DNA of 64,000 bases from Neurospora tetraspora (GCF_033439725.1 NW_026944390.1:1426001-1490000), one strand, 5' to 3'; counted from the first letter of the stretch, positions 37,901 through 50,410 are shown. Translations and numbers: made by a program. Notes: generated from the sequence alone by a model not told the origin.

Positions 37901-38727
37901 TCTGGTTCTTGATTCCGGTGATTGGACTCATCTGTGTTGGAATCTGCACCGTGTTCAACTACATGACTCTCACCCTTGTACACATTCTGAGCATAGCTGT
38001 TAGCCTCTTGAGCTTTCGGCCCGGGTGGATTCGCAACGAGGAAAGACGCAAAGCCTTGCCGCTCCCTGCGTTCTATCCCACTTCACCAAGGCGGCGAATG
38101 GTCACCACCGCCATCTTGCTAGTCCTCGTTTCGACTCTGATCCCTTATCAGTTTGCGTACTTGGTGTGTTGCTTGGTCCAGCTGACCACCACAGTCCGGG
38201 CACAGAGAATTGCCTCTGACCTGAAATCAGCCGCCAACTCCAACTTCTACAACTACGTCCACTCCATTCTCCTGCTTATGCTCTGGATCCTTCCCATCAA
38301 CCTCCCCATCTTGGTGGTCTGGATCCACAACTTGGCGGTCCACTGGCTCACCCCCTTCTCATCCCACCATAATGTCCTTTCCATCATGCCCTTCATCATT
38401 CTCGTGGAGACTCTGACCACGGGCAAGATGGTCCCCAGGGTTAATAGCCGATTCAAGCACTTCACCAGTGTTCTGCTGTTCGGGATCGCCCTCTACGCCG
38501 CCATCTACGGCGTCTCTTTTGCATACATGTTGCACTACCTGGTCAACTTGGTAGCCGCGTGGTTAGCCATCGTTCACTCGACATCGGACCCTTGGTCGGT
38601 TCTTTCCGGGATAAAACACATCAGCTGCACCCTGTTTGATGCGGGAAATACCAGCAATGTCGGCGGCGTTAATGGGACGACCAACACAGTGCTGGCCGAG
38701 GATCGTAAAATGAGGAAGGAACCATGA
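34938..38727 (+). CDS. bst1: GPI inositol-deacylase (Bst1/PGAP1)
   Basis: Two exons, 34938-35753 and 35821-38727, with a 67-nt intron (gtatgg...gtag); 1240 residues. Bst1 removes the inositol acyl chain from GPI anchors in the ER, which is needed for export of GPI proteins and for ER quality control. The first 190 residues are a low-complexity Pro/Ser/Gln-rich cytosolic region. A membrane span follows (AITFVTLLTSILGIGFLALC, about 197-217). The luminal lipase-like domain has FIPGNAGSYKQVRPIAAEAA, the nucleophile elbow VLGHSMGG near residue 377, and MSAPHARPPVSFD. The C-terminal third, from about residue 870, has several hydrophobic spans. Long N-terminal extensions are common in fungal members. 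The ATG at 34938 is the first of the frame. Confidence 0.94.
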
Positions 38728-39473
38728 TAGAAGAGAGAGAGAAAGACTGTGGCTTTAATATCACACAACACATCCCATCGCTGATGACGGATTAATGTCT
38801 CCCTACCGTCTACCGTTCTCCTGTTCAGCCACGCGTCAACAGCAAACAAAGCAGAGAATTGCACACACAAGACCGTTATAGACTTATATATACTACACTC
38901 CCATACATACATACCCCATTGATACCCCAAAACGACGGCCGTGGCTGCTTTCGTTCAGCGCGCGCTTCATCTCTGTCTCGACTTTGTTTATCAACTTGGC
39001 TTTGCGCGCGTCAGTGTCTTCCCATCTCTCAGGGGAGACTACCACGACTTGTACATATATATATATCATTGTTCGAGTTGGATAAATTCCATTGCGAGCA
39101 CAATATGAACGATGTTAATTGCTACCGTGTCTCCCTGTCTCTTTGCTGTGCTTCGCGTCCGGTCATATTTTATTCCTCTACATCTCTTCTTCTTTGTGTG
39201 ATGTCACAGGAAACATCTTAAGGCGATATTGCGGCGTGTCTTGCGTTCACGACCGTCAACAGGCGAGTAGCCGGACAACAGCTTGTAAGTCAGGTCCATG
39301 TTGATAACGTCCTGTCTCAATCAAGTATACGGTTTGGGAAGGGGCTTCGTCTTAAGCTGGATCCTCCTGTACTATCAATGGTCAGGGTTGAACATGTGGT
39401 TGTTGGATTCGTTAGGTGAAGATTTGAACTTACAACGACGGTACTGAGCCAGGTTTTTATGGCTGAGAGAGAG
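38728..39473. other. Intergenic, bst1 3' flank
   Basis: Bst1 transcript end and spacer up to the 5S gene. A TA dinucleotide run lies at about 39055-39066. Nothing coding is seen. Confidence 0.45.
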
Positions 39474-39483
39474 ATATATAATA
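39474..39483 (+). promoter_or_regulatory. TATA box upstream of 5S rRNA gene
   Basis: The sequence atatataata lies 22-31 bases before the 5S start. Neurospora 5S genes are known to need a TATA element near -29 in addition to internal promoter boxes, and the position fits. Confidence 0.7.
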
Positions 39484-39504
39484 CTCGTTCTCGCATAAAC
39501 AAGC

Positions 39505-39623
39505 ACATACGGCCATAGATAGTGGAAAACTCGGGATCCCGTCCGCTCTCCCATAGATAAGCCACTAATCGCCTGACTAGTAGTTGGGTCGGTGACGACC
39601 AGCGAATCCCAGGTGCTGTATGT
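39505..39623 (+). rRNA. Dispersed 5S ribosomal RNA gene, diverged type
   Basis: A 119-nt gene. The ends pair as helix I: ACATACGGC with GCTGTATGT (one G-T pair). The internal promoter/loop region reads AGTAGTTGGGTCGGTGACGA then CCAGCGAATCCC, close to the Neurospora 5S consensus as I recall it. Helix II pairs TAGTGG with CCACTA; the usual Neurospora pair, from memory, is GTGTGG with CCACAC, so both sides changed together, which argues for a working minor type over a relic. A TATA box upstream and T-runs just downstream complete a polymerase III unit. Neurospora carries its 5S genes scattered singly, with several sequence types, in contrast to organisms with tandem arrays. Confidence 0.88.
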
Positions 39624-39628
39624 TATTC

Positions 39629-39649
39629 TTTTGTTCTTGATTTTTTTTT
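39629..39649 (+). terminator. RNA polymerase III terminator of 5S gene
   Basis: Four T at 39629-39632, five bases after the 5S end, then nine T at 39641-39649. Runs of four or more T stop RNA polymerase III. Confidence 0.75.
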
Positions 39650-40381
39650 CTTGGTTTTTTTAAGCTGTTCATTTCGTATCTTCCCGCTTCCCTTTTTCTT
39701 CCATTATCAGCATCACATGGCTTTTGCCGTTGCCTTGATCCTCCCCGTTCTTGCCCATCGTTCCCAACTTGGTCAACTTCAGGCTCATTTGTCATGTCCG
39801 ACCACGACTTACAGCCTCCGGCCGCCGGAAAGAGAAACCTACAAAGTGGCAACACTCTATAGCAAAAGAGGACCCTTCAAAGCTGACAGAAGCTTATGTG
39901 TTTACCGCTACGGGTGAGATGGGGTAGCCGGGTAGGATCCCTGCAGCGCTGGAGAGCTGCATGCCGAGGATACCTCTACCATGCGGGTTCGGGGAAACTG
40001 GAAACCTCACCATCAACATTTCAACGCAAGCAGCAAATCAGCCTGATCTGCGGATGGCACACACTGTCCTACGATGACATGCTGTACTGCCGGACAGTGG
40101 TCGGCATGATGAACAAGTGGTTAGTAAGCTTCATGCTAGCAGGTAAACTAGCTTCGGTCATACTTGTGAGCTCCATTCCCATGTTCTGGGGTGTGGCTGC
40201 TGCCCCTCATCGTGATACTGATCTCCTCCTTCTCCGAATTGCGGCCTTGGATTGTTTTGACTTGACAAGCGGTGACTGAAGATTGAAGTATAAGTGTGCT
40301 ACCAGTAATAATCACAGTCTTGGCGTCGCAGCATTGTTCCAAGTCCATTGCCTTTTGAAGTTTAAAAGAAACACAGCAATC
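39650..40381. other. Intergenic, 5S to FAH-family gene
   Basis: About 730 bp. It should hold the promoter of the FAH-family gene. The longest frame (39896-40279) has no recognisable domain. Confidence 0.4.
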
Positions 40382-41579
40382 ATGTCGTTCAGCCGTGAGT
40401 TCAATCCCCCCTCCAGTTGCCCTTCCTCCTTTTCGTGACTGGGCGATATTTCCAAAGCGGACGCCGAAATATCTAGACGGTAACAAAACTGACACTCGAA
40501 CCTCATCTAGGTCTCGTAAGATTCGTCCCCAAGGGCGATGACTCCAAGGTCCTCATCGGCGAGCCCGTCGACAGCCAAGTCGACGTCGGCGCCGCCGTCC
40601 GCAAAGGCGAAGATGTCGAAGTGAATGTCTACTCCGGCACCTCCGTCCTCGACGCTGGTTCTCCCACCGGCAACAAGGCCACCATCGGCCGGATCCTCTC
40701 ACCCGTCACTGCCCAAGAGGCCGGCACCATCCGCTGCATTGGCTTGAACGTGAGCTTCTGCTGCCCCCTCCCAACCTCCTCTACACCTGCTTAGAATAGG
40801 TGCTTAATTTCCCAAAATTAGCTGCAACAGCTGAGCTAACCCTTCCTCCCGCAAAAAAAAACAGTACAAGAAACACGCCGAAGAAGCCAAGATGTCCATC
40901 CCCGAGATCCCCACCCTCTTCCTCAAGCCCGCCACCGCCCTCGCCGACCCCTACCCGGCGCCCACGCTCATCCCCAAGCACACCATCGACTCGGACTCGG
41001 CCGACTACGAGTCCGAGCTGGCCATCATCATCGGCAAGGACTGCAAGAACGTCAGCGAGCAGGACGCGCTCGACTACGTCCTCGGCTACACCGCCAGCAA
41101 CGACATCAGCAGCCGCGCGTCCCAGTTTGCGCAGACGCAGTGGTGCTACTCCAAGGGTTTCGATGGCAGTTGTCCGATCGGTCCCGTCTTGGTTAGCAAG
41201 GAGGTTGTTGGGGATGATGTGGGCGGACTGAAGTTGAGGGGGTTGAAGAATGGGAAGGTGGTGCAGGATAGTCCTTTGACGTGAGTCTTTCTTTTCTTTT
41301 CTGTTCTGTTTCCGATGTGTGCTTTGTTTGGGTGGGATGCGATGCGATGCTAACGGGTTGGTGTGTGAATATGGCAGTGACCTCATCTTCTCGGTTCAAG
41401 AAATTGTCAGCTTCTTGTCGCAGGGCACCACGCTGCCCAAGGGTACCGTTATCATTACCGGTACTCCGGCTGGTGTTGGCTTTGCTAGGAAGGAGATGTT
41501 GCATGATGGTGATGAGTTCGTGGTGGAGATCTTGCCGCATATTGGTAGCTTGTATAATGTCATGAAGAACGAGCAGTAA
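40382..41579 (+). CDS. Fumarylacetoacetate hydrolase (FAH) family protein
   Basis: Four exons: 40382-40394 (13 nt only), 40511-40749, 40865-41280 and 41378-41579; 289 residues, the usual length for FAHD1-like enzymes. All junctions keep phase. The tiny first exon gives MSFS and joins to RLVRFVPKGDD. The FAH fold is clear: TIRCIGLNYKKHAEEAKMSI, then IPTLFLKPATAL, SADYESELAIIIGKDCKNVS with the two metal-binding Glu, YVLGYTASNDISSR with the metal Asp, and VIITGTPAGVGFARKEML at the end. Relatives cleave C-C bonds in acylpyruvates or decarboxylate oxaloacetate in mitochondria. No targeting peptide is obvious and the substrate cannot be told from sequence. It converges with the next gene. Confidence 0.93.
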
Positions 41580-42124
41580 GAAGGAGGATCAGGTACGATG
41601 GTTGGGTGCTGGAAGGTCTAAGCCAATGACTTCAGGTTGGGAATGAACAGTTAGCTAGAGAGTACAGACCTGGAGTGTTAATGAATGTCACGAACAATTA
41701 CTATGCACACAAGACCTTTTATTCTCCTCTTCGGTGTTGCAATCCGTTGTCCTTAAAGTGGGACATTGGCACGTTTCCTGAGACCCGATTCTTACTCTCT
41801 TTGGAAACCATGAGGAGAGGGTTTGCCAGGTTTACTGTTTAGAATTCGAGCATCATGACATTGTCGATGAGAGAGACGTGGAACCGTCAAATGGACGGAA
41901 GAAATCCGGTCACTTGACGAAACCGTTGACAACATATTCAGTCTGATCTTTCGATTTCATCTTGTTTGGATATCTGAACACTCCAACTCTATCCCATCCC
42001 TTCCTTCATCACCGTCCCTGACATCCAGGGTATTCCCAAACCTACAACCCACAGTGTTCCCGTTTCCCATCATGTCCCTCGTTTTCCAAGAAAGAAATTT
42101 GCTCTCGTCTCCCATCATCACCAC
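41580..42124. other. Convergent intergenic region
   Basis: The 3' flanks of the FAH-family gene and the small alpha/beta protein gene meet here. No gene seen. Confidence 0.5.
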
Positions 42125-42656
42125 TTAACCCAACAAAGAAGGTAAATTCTCCTTAATATACTCCACCACCGCATCCGGTCCCTTATTCACCTGCAACCCC
42201 TGCGGCAGCGAGAAAGTCTTGAGGTCCTCGCCGACCACCCCCTTGGCAATAGCAATGATCTGCTGAGCTTCTTCGGGAGTCCACATTGATGCCGTGAACT
42301 GCGCTTTTTGTATTAGTTTCCTTTATATCTTCACTTGGTTGGGGTACACGGGTGGAAAAATGTTGGGAAGAAGAAAAGAAAAACGAACCAGAACGTTGGG
42401 TTGGTGTTCTTCGACTACAGATTTGACTTCTTCGATTGCTGTTTGGTTGGGTTTTTGTTAGTGATGTGTGAGGAGCGAGTAAGGGGGGGATGGCAGGGGG
42501 CAGGAGAAAAAAAAAAGACTCACAAGCGGCGTTGCCGGCATGAATGATGGTGTACTTGTCCTTGACGTCTTCGACAACACGGCCGATGAGACGTTTGGCG
42601 CGGTCGGGAGCCGTGTTGACGGTGACGAGCTTGTAGGGGTCGGAGGGGGAGGACAT
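42125..42656 (-). CDS. Small conserved fungal protein, unknown function
   Basis: Three exons on the minus strand: 42656-42524, 42438-42389 and 42298-42125, with introns of 85 and 90 nt; 118 residues. The spliced protein reads MSSPSDPYKLVTVNTAPDRA at the start. The middle is IIHAGNAASIEEVKSVVEEH then QPNVLFTASMWTPEEAQQII, and it ends in VEYIKENLPSLLG. Predicted strands (KLVTVNT, YTIIHAG, VLFTASM, KTFSLP) alternate with helices, as in a small Rossmann-like alpha/beta domain. I believe similar short proteins occur in other ascomycetes but none has a function I can name. No signal peptide or membrane span. Unspliced reading stops early or loses the TPEEA block, which supports both introns. Confidence 0.8.
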
Positions 42657-45600
42657 TGTTGGTGTTGTTCCTTTGTTTGTTGTTTTCCTTTCGACTTGAC
42701 GGTGATTGATAGGTAGGTAAAAGTAGGAGACTGGAGAGGATGTAAGAACTGTTAGGTGGTGTGACTGGCAGAGGCAATGGTTGTGATAATCCAGGGGAGT
42801 TTACACGCAGAGGTTGATGATGGGTAAAAGCTTTACAGAATAATCAAGCTGCAAAACACTCCGCCGGGCAGTCAACATTAAGAAGTCAAAGATCTTCACT
42901 AGAAAAAAACCAAGCCTACTTCCAACCTCGCCACAAAAACCACACCCACCCAAGTCCAATAGCTTCGGGATCACCTACCCGCAACCCAACGCTTCAAGAA
43001 CCAAAAAGTAAACCCGCCCGCCGTTCAGTTCTCTTCTCGAAGGCATGCCAAGAGTCCAAGACGACGGGACGGGGACTGTTTGACGAGTGAACTCCAAAAA
43101 CGCGGGGAAGCGGGACATCGTCACATCGCGCGCCCCGCAATCCGCGGTGGAAATGCCGGCCGGTGTCGGTGGTGGTGGTCTCGGCATTTAGGACCCCGAA
43201 ACTTCAGGATGACGACGACTTGGTCATTTTGGGGGTTCGTAGATAATGATTTCAATTTCTTTGACGTGACAGCGTCCCGAAATGTCATCATCGCCGGTAC
43301 TGGAACGGAGGATAAACCGCATTCTGATGACATTGTGCAAGTTGTTCACACATATGTCCAAGTGGTTTCAAGAGCGTAGCACCAAGGGAAAGTGATGCCA
43401 TTCCAGGGCCTTCAGGCTTGCGTAGCGCTGAACGGAACGTGGTTTTGGGGGGTTTTGTTAGCGTCTTGGGACAATCCTTTCTCCATACAACTGAAGTGCT
43501 CAGAAAAGGCAAGGGCCAATGGTTTTGCCGCAAGTACAAGTCACTTCCTCTTTCCCTTTCAACCCATGTGACGAAATAGAGGAAATTGGCGTTGACGTAT
43601 GCTTGATTTCGCTGACTGGAAAAGGAGAGATTGAAATTGTCGATTTCTCCTTGAACGCCCTTTTGCCACACCGTCACCATTTTTGGCAGTCTCACAGGGG
43701 TCGGTCGGTACTCGATTCAGGAGAACGCTTGGAAAGACTCTCAAGGAAGAACCCTAACCCTCTAGCCCCCCTTTTTGGCAGGACCAGCAACGACGGGAGC
43801 ATGTGACGACACTGGTGATGACGATAGGTGAAAGGATTGATAATGAATCCAGTTTCTATTATTGGCAGTGGAGGAAAACCAATCTGTCGGTGGTGGAGTT
43901 CGCCTATGTAATTAGAGGCATCATCCGCTATCCGAAGCTCTTCGGAGGTTTACCGATCATATACGCAATAGCAATGGAGCCGAGGATGGGTGGATGAGTT
44001 GACGATATACCAGTATGCATCGAGAAGAAGATAAGCTGGGGTAAGATGAAGGCTATCTCCAGATGTTGTCCTGTAGATAGGCGACAGAAAATCCATCCCG
44101 GGTATAGCGCGGCAATGTAAGACGGCAATCGACACTGCTGCGTCACGAGACCCCCAAGATATTCACTTCGCACCGCAAGAATCTCGATTACGGAGGAGAG
44201 AATAGAGGTGCAAATTGTAGTGGCATTGCGGTGTGTTTGAGGCGAATTGCTATCCATCCTGGAGATCGCAGCATGAGGTCTGTCGGGACTAAGGAAAACC
44301 GGCAAGTATATCTCTTCCAGCGTCGGAATTGAAGGCTCAGAATTTTGTTAGAAGGATGTAATATCGGAAGGCGGACAAGACCTTCGTATGATAGGGTTCG
44401 GATCAAGAAGAGATGACAGGCCAGGGGACCCCGGCCCGCGTCGTGCTCTGAGGGAGTAGGCTATCCGAAGGAGGTCGATCAGGGAATCTGAATCATCCTT
44501 TAATGCACACTCCTCAGCTTCAAAAGAGAGAAATGCCTGTTTGTCTGGATTCTCAACTTCCGAAGACCGAGACTAGCATGATAGATTGGGTTGAAATCGT
44601 GCTAGCGTTTGGGGACTTTGATAGCGCGAATTGTTGGCATCATCTTCCCTCGATAGTCGTAGAAGAAGACATTACATCCATTGTTACCATAGACGGCGAA
44701 GTCAGGAACGGTTTCCAGCAGGAATGAGTCCTAGAGGTGGGTATTACCAGATTTGATTCCGGTCTCAGGCGTAGAGAAGAAAAAGAAAAGAGAAACACAT
44801 CCCCAGCCAGTGCTTGTTCATCAACACAGACGAGCTGAGAACGACGGCGGCCCGAAGAATGGGAGCAGCACGTCAACTTGTGCATTGGTACATTAGAGAA
44901 ACGGCCAATCAGTGGCTGAATCGGAGCCATGGCGGACTCTTGCAGTTCGCATCCATCCCCTTGGGTTCACTAGGAAGCCGAACTCCGACTGGAGGTAGGG
45001 GTGTTTGGCTGGGATGTTGAACCACTATTCCCGGTGTAAGTGGCCAGGCAGCCAGGCGTGCCAGGTACATGGCCCGAAATATTGTCCTGTTTGGCTGCTC
45101 ATCAACAGCCTCGCCAAGCCAACTGTAACACATCCCATTCCGACTCGCCGAGTGATCGTCTGACTGGCTTCGGACACTGCAGCAAAACCCAATCAATCTC
45201 CGTTTCTGCAGATACGGTGCGCGCATAATCTCCGAGGTGTTTTGTGGCTTTTGCTTCACATCTCGCCGCAGTGCTTCAAAGCAGCGGACGAAAGCTCTTC
45301 GGAAGAAAGAAAAAGTGATGTAGGCAACCAAAGCACCGGGTTTGTTGGCATTGACGCCCAATTCTTATGCCGATCATGCTCATTGCCCGTCCACATTGGA
45401 CAAGCTTGGCAGGGCCTAGCTGAGATCAGACACAAAAGGTCGGGATCTGTACCGATCGTCTGTGTGGGTACCGGTAAGGCAGCGGTATGTATCTCTACGG
45501 CTGATCTGAGTCCTCAAACGGACAGTGACTGTTGTCGTCTGAAGAAGGGCCGTCAAAGCCATGTAGGAAAGACACCAAGCAAGCCGAAGCAGGCATTCCC

Positions 45601-48600
45601 GTAAGTAGATGGAACGAAGGAAACTGCTCTTGGGGCGCTATCCGCTGGTGTTTGGGTCTCGTGTCTTGGTCTGACACAATGTCTCAGGTAACTATCACAT
45701 CCACTGGGTACGGTCAGTGTTTGCTAAGGTGAAGAAGGAACAAGCTTACGCCGGCTATGGACCAGCTATGGAACTGGGGAATAAATTTCACGATCCGCCA
45801 GGAGGAAGACACAAGCTTGAGGCCCCAAGCCGCGCTGCTGGCAATACAGATTCTGTATGGTGATTAGTAGATTGAACGTCACCTCGTGAAGAAGGCATAC
45901 TTTGACATTCATACCCTTGCCAAACTCAGCCTGCTCTGGACAATCTCGTTGCCAGGCTCTTGGAATACCTCTTGACCACCGGGATCTTGATGATGGCCCT
46001 ATCATGTTTCTGCAAATGACGACTGCTGCCCGAGTGCTCGATCATTATGAAGGCGCCATAAGATTGGGGATATGCAGGAGGACTATTTGGTATAGTTTCG
46101 GCTGGCAGTTGCGTGGTTCGCATGACCGGGCCAGGGGACACTGAACGGCTAAGACCAATAGACCTGAACAAGGCATCATTAGCGGAAGACACAATTTCAG
46201 CTTCTTCCGTGAGGCTGGCTAAGCCGGTAGGTATCGTAGTTTCGTAAAAAGTACCGATGAAGGGGTGATAGGAAGGGGTTTCAGGCTTCCCAACTAGAGT
46301 ATAACGTCGAGTGTTGTCCAAACATGGTACGAGCCAGTGCCGACTGCTATCGTGATCATGTTAGGCCCCGTTTGGCGTCCTTGATACTTGCGTGGTCCAC
46401 ACATTCTCGAGAGACCAGCATAAGCCGAGATGCTGACACTGAGAGACCGGTCTCCGCCAGTTGGATTGCCTGATGATGCTACTGTGAGACTTGTGATTTG
46501 GGCTTTCATGCTTGCGCAAAAAGTACCCTGGCTCCTGGCACGAAAGGATATGGAGCAGAGACTGGGCTATCGTAATCCCTTAGCCGGAGCATTGGCCGAG
46601 ATAGATCGTGATGTCCTCTGCAATACCATTTGTGGGTTTGATTCCATGCGAACTGATGGGTTGAGTGTGTGATGAACTACCGTGGGTACCATGCTGCGAT
46701 GCTACATCAAGCGGAATGAAGTAGTGTATCTACGTAGAATACGCCATCGGGACGGCACACTCACAGTGTCGGTGCCTACAGTGGGTAGGTAGCCGAGCAG
46801 GCATAACCGGTCATGTACAAAGTTCTGTAGTGCCATCCATGGCTGGCGTGAGGAGGAAAAGAGGACTTGACAAAGAGGAGCTTGGGAGAGCTTCCATGAA
46901 GACGTTCCGTTGCTTGGCTCAAGGGAAGTCCTTGAGGGATTGGCCTCGATGATTGGCGGGAACTCTCATTGACTTTTGCTCGAGTAAGGCGTAGCGCATT
47001 CTGGAGGCATCTCCTTGCACTACATGTCCTGGCGTGCCTGGGAGAAAACGCCACTTGGTTTGTGGACTCGGAAGTTCAAGCGAAAAACGGCAAACATCCG
47101 TTCCGTCGATACCTTAGTCATGCTGGATAACTTGGCGGAGCTGGTGGACTGAGGGAAGCGAGTCGGAGGTGACTGCCATTGAAAACGGTCCTACCGAGAT
47201 GCGGGGAGGTTGAATCGATAAGACGAGATTAAAAGGTCGCCGAAATGGCCTCGTCAGCGATTCTTGCGCCAGTGGGTGCACTTGCTGTCACTAGGCGATA
47301 GCCGCATCTCCCGCGATGACATGCCTGGTGGTTGAGAGGAGGAAAGGACGATGAGTGATGACACCTCGTCTGGCCAGAGAGGTTCTCACCAAAGCCGCCT
47401 GGAGGTGCAGGAGCGTAATTGCGCGCCCCCCCGCTTTGAAGGCTCTCACCATTACTGTACGTTCCTTCCACTATGTACCGTCGTAATGGCGGGAGGAGAA
47501 GGTTGGATTGCAATTGCCAAGTTCTGGGGAAATCAGATCATCACGGAACCAGACGGAAAGTGTTCATCCCATGTCGTTGAGGTCGTTCAGGGCAAGGACC
47601 CACCGGCATCAGGGGTACGTACCGTCGTTACCATGTCATGCAGCGCATAGGGTAGCACTCCATAGGGCACACTAGAGAACGTTTGGTGTTTTATGCAGTA
47701 GTGCAAACTCTAGCCCCCGCTTGGCCCTTCCCAGATGCGACATTGCTCACGCACTTCACTTTGTCAACTCCCGTCTTCGACTCGGGTCGAGTTTTGTTTT
47801 GACATCACCCCCACGCATCTCTGATCCGGACGAGGGAACAAAACACCATCCAACAAAATGATCTGATATTCACTGGTACTCTGAGTATCAGTATCACGCG
47901 CAAACACTTGCTAGTAAGTCACCGTCGCCAACAGTTTTTCCAGGTCAATATGCCACTCTCGAAATGCGAGGGGTTGATAGGCAGTCTGCATCTAATAAGA
48001 AACAAATTGATTATTGCCGCGAACCCCATAGTCCCCATATTGGTTTCGTTTCATGTTGGTCTCCATACATTCCATTTTGAGTAGCCCGTGCTAACCTTGC
48101 AACAGGGCCGGCCGGTGAGACGGTCACCTAGGTACGCTGAGGTACGGTACCTCTATGGCATGAGTCCGCAGGTACCCTACCCAGACACCGAGAGTCCCAG
48201 ACAGCCAGGTACATTTACGCCGTGATATCTGCGACATCCAAGAATAACACGCTCGCGGAAATCAAACGGGCATTGGCATTAGCATCGTCATCAGTTAGCC
48301 TCATGCCGTCTTTGCCCTGGCCATTTCACCTCAGCTGGTCTGGGGACTGGGGGTCGATCTTTGCTTGACTCCAATTCACGAAAGTGCTTTGCACATCACG
48401 TCCGTAATCAGGTTCCGAAGTATGGCATAAGGACATTGTTGATATACAGTGTCAATTGCCACCCACTCATCGGCTATGAACCGATAATTTTCTGGGACCA
48501 ACGTGCCAACTCCGACGACAGTCTCTTCTGTTGCAATTTACAACTACAGTATTCGGCACGATCCTTGAGACGGGACTCAGAATAGAGGATATTTGACGAG

Positions 48601-50226
48601 AGATGAAGCGGCACTGCAAGAAACGGCAAGACGACTCGCAAGAGCAAACGTTTGTTTCGCAGGACGTGATCGCACGCAAGACTGCAATTCCTCGACGTTG
48701 AGCTTACTACCACTAAACCTGTCGCGGCTCGTCCGGGCTACCCAATGCCGGGTTGCACAGATCCGCATGCTACACAAGAGGCTCAGACTACCAACGAATG
48801 TTTCCAATTTGCAGCACAGGGCAAGAACCACACGTTTCTGCGCCACAATGGCACAGGATAAGGCTCTTGGGCTGCCATGAGCAGGCAGACTTGAGCGTAT
48901 CTCTTCACACAAACGTAAAACCGGGTGTTTCCAGCTATGTACCTCGGATTCATCATGTCGGACAGCCAAAGAGGTCTCAGGATTCCCCAGACCTCATTCG
49001 GATCGAGTGTGATAAGAATAGGTACCCCTCCCAAGTACCTCTACTTATTAGCCGAGCAACCAGATCCTACCGTGGCTTGAGCTTGTCATTGAAGGTTGGA
49101 TATTGCACAAAGGTCCAATTCGCTTCCATTTTGCTACCTCGTGACCCTCCCGCCCCACAGTCACATCATCAACATGGTGGACTTTTCTCGCTGAAAAGTT
49201 TGGTTCGGTTGGATGCAGTTGCATTCACGATAAGCTGTCTTTTTGTGTTCGTCTTTTTCTCTGTCAATGGCAAACGCTGGACTCTAACGGCTTGGCACGC
49301 TTGCCGGACTTCCACGCGTAACTTTATTTCATGAGCTGCTGTGGGATTTTAGCGTCAATTCCTCTTTGCAGCAGTTTCATTCGCCATCCGGAATGAGCTA
49401 GGAAATTTCCCCATTCATAATGATCGTTCGTCAAGATGAGCAGGGCCCCTGTTTTCATCAAAAAAAGTTCATCGGGGAATCGGACGATTAACAAGCTAGG
49501 GTTGACTTTGTGTTTGGCCAAGAAGTACAGGTACGTATACGAGAAGGTCTACGTACCTGTTTTTGTGTCGCACGACGCAAAAGGCAAAGGCACAAGCACA
49601 AACTTGTGTGTCCCAGATGTTGTGAGATACGATTTTCATCGGATTTTCATCAGGGCAGCACCCTTCAAGTGGGATGGAGAATATGGCAGGCTCCTTTCAG
49701 GCGTCCAGGTCTCAGACAAGATTCCCCTCTCCCGTCCTAGGCTACGGTACGTCCCGTGGTTCGTTGCCCATCATCACCTCGCGTCGTCTCATACGTCCAT
49801 CCAAGTGGAAGACATCGAGCCGGAACCAGTCCCTCAATATCGCCGGAACTCGATGGACGATGCTACCTACCTACGTCTCCAGGATCTGCACACCCCACTG
49901 CCTATCCATCTCACCCACGGGCATCATGGTGCCCTTGCTGCCCTGCCGCTCCTTGTTACTGAGGAGATGGCCTCCAGGATGCCCAATCCTCGCCCGTCTT
50001 GGCCAACATCAAAGGTAACCTTGTCTAAAAGGTACCCGTACAAGCCAAGAGAGGCTCCTTCGTCGACCTCGTCAGTGCCTGTTCACAACAACCCATTTGC
50101 TTGCTCACCACGTCCAATACTACCGCCAAAACAGACGCTGCCTCGTCTTCCTCCGAAAATATTTAAGACTGCCTTCCGGCCGCTCTCAAGGTGCTTCTGG
50201 CTTCAAGTGAAAGCATCATCATCCTC
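42657..50226. other. Gene-poor region, about 7.6 kb
   Basis: No frame here has a recognisable domain. Base composition stays ordinary, so there is no sign of heavy repeat-induced point mutation or of an old transposon. Near 47914-48105 one unit looks like an intron (gtaagt ... gctaaccttgcaacag). GGTAC words cluster at 48131-48215. Moderate frames such as 43928-44305 (minus), 45926-46321 (minus) and 48753-49334 (plus) are unsupported. Lineage-specific or non-coding genes cannot be excluded. Confidence 0.4.
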
Positions 50227-50233
50227 TTTATAC
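50227..50233 (+). promoter_or_regulatory. Possible TATA box of the cysteine-rich peptide gene
   Basis: The word tttatac in a C/T-rich stretch about 180 bp before the ATG at 50411. No ATG lies between it and the start, which fits a leader of 130-150 nt. Confidence 0.4.
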
Positions 50234-50410
50234 ATCCTCTCTTCTACTATATCAGCCTCTATCCAACTCGACCTTGTCAATCTCATATATACACTCCTAC
50301 TTCTCAATATACATTTGAGCCCACACAACCACAAAAGTTGTCTTCACACACGTACAAGTCACCACCAACAACCATCTTCCTCATCCTCAACCATCAAACC
50401 AATATTAAAC

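Noticed and set aside
43928-46321. Minus-strand frames of 125 and 131 codons (43928-44305, 45926-46321)
   Set aside because: Not joined by any convincing intron and without recognisable domains.
48753-49334. 193-codon plus-strand frame
   Set aside because: No domain, mixed codon use, no leader or splice signals. Likely chance, though not formally excluded.
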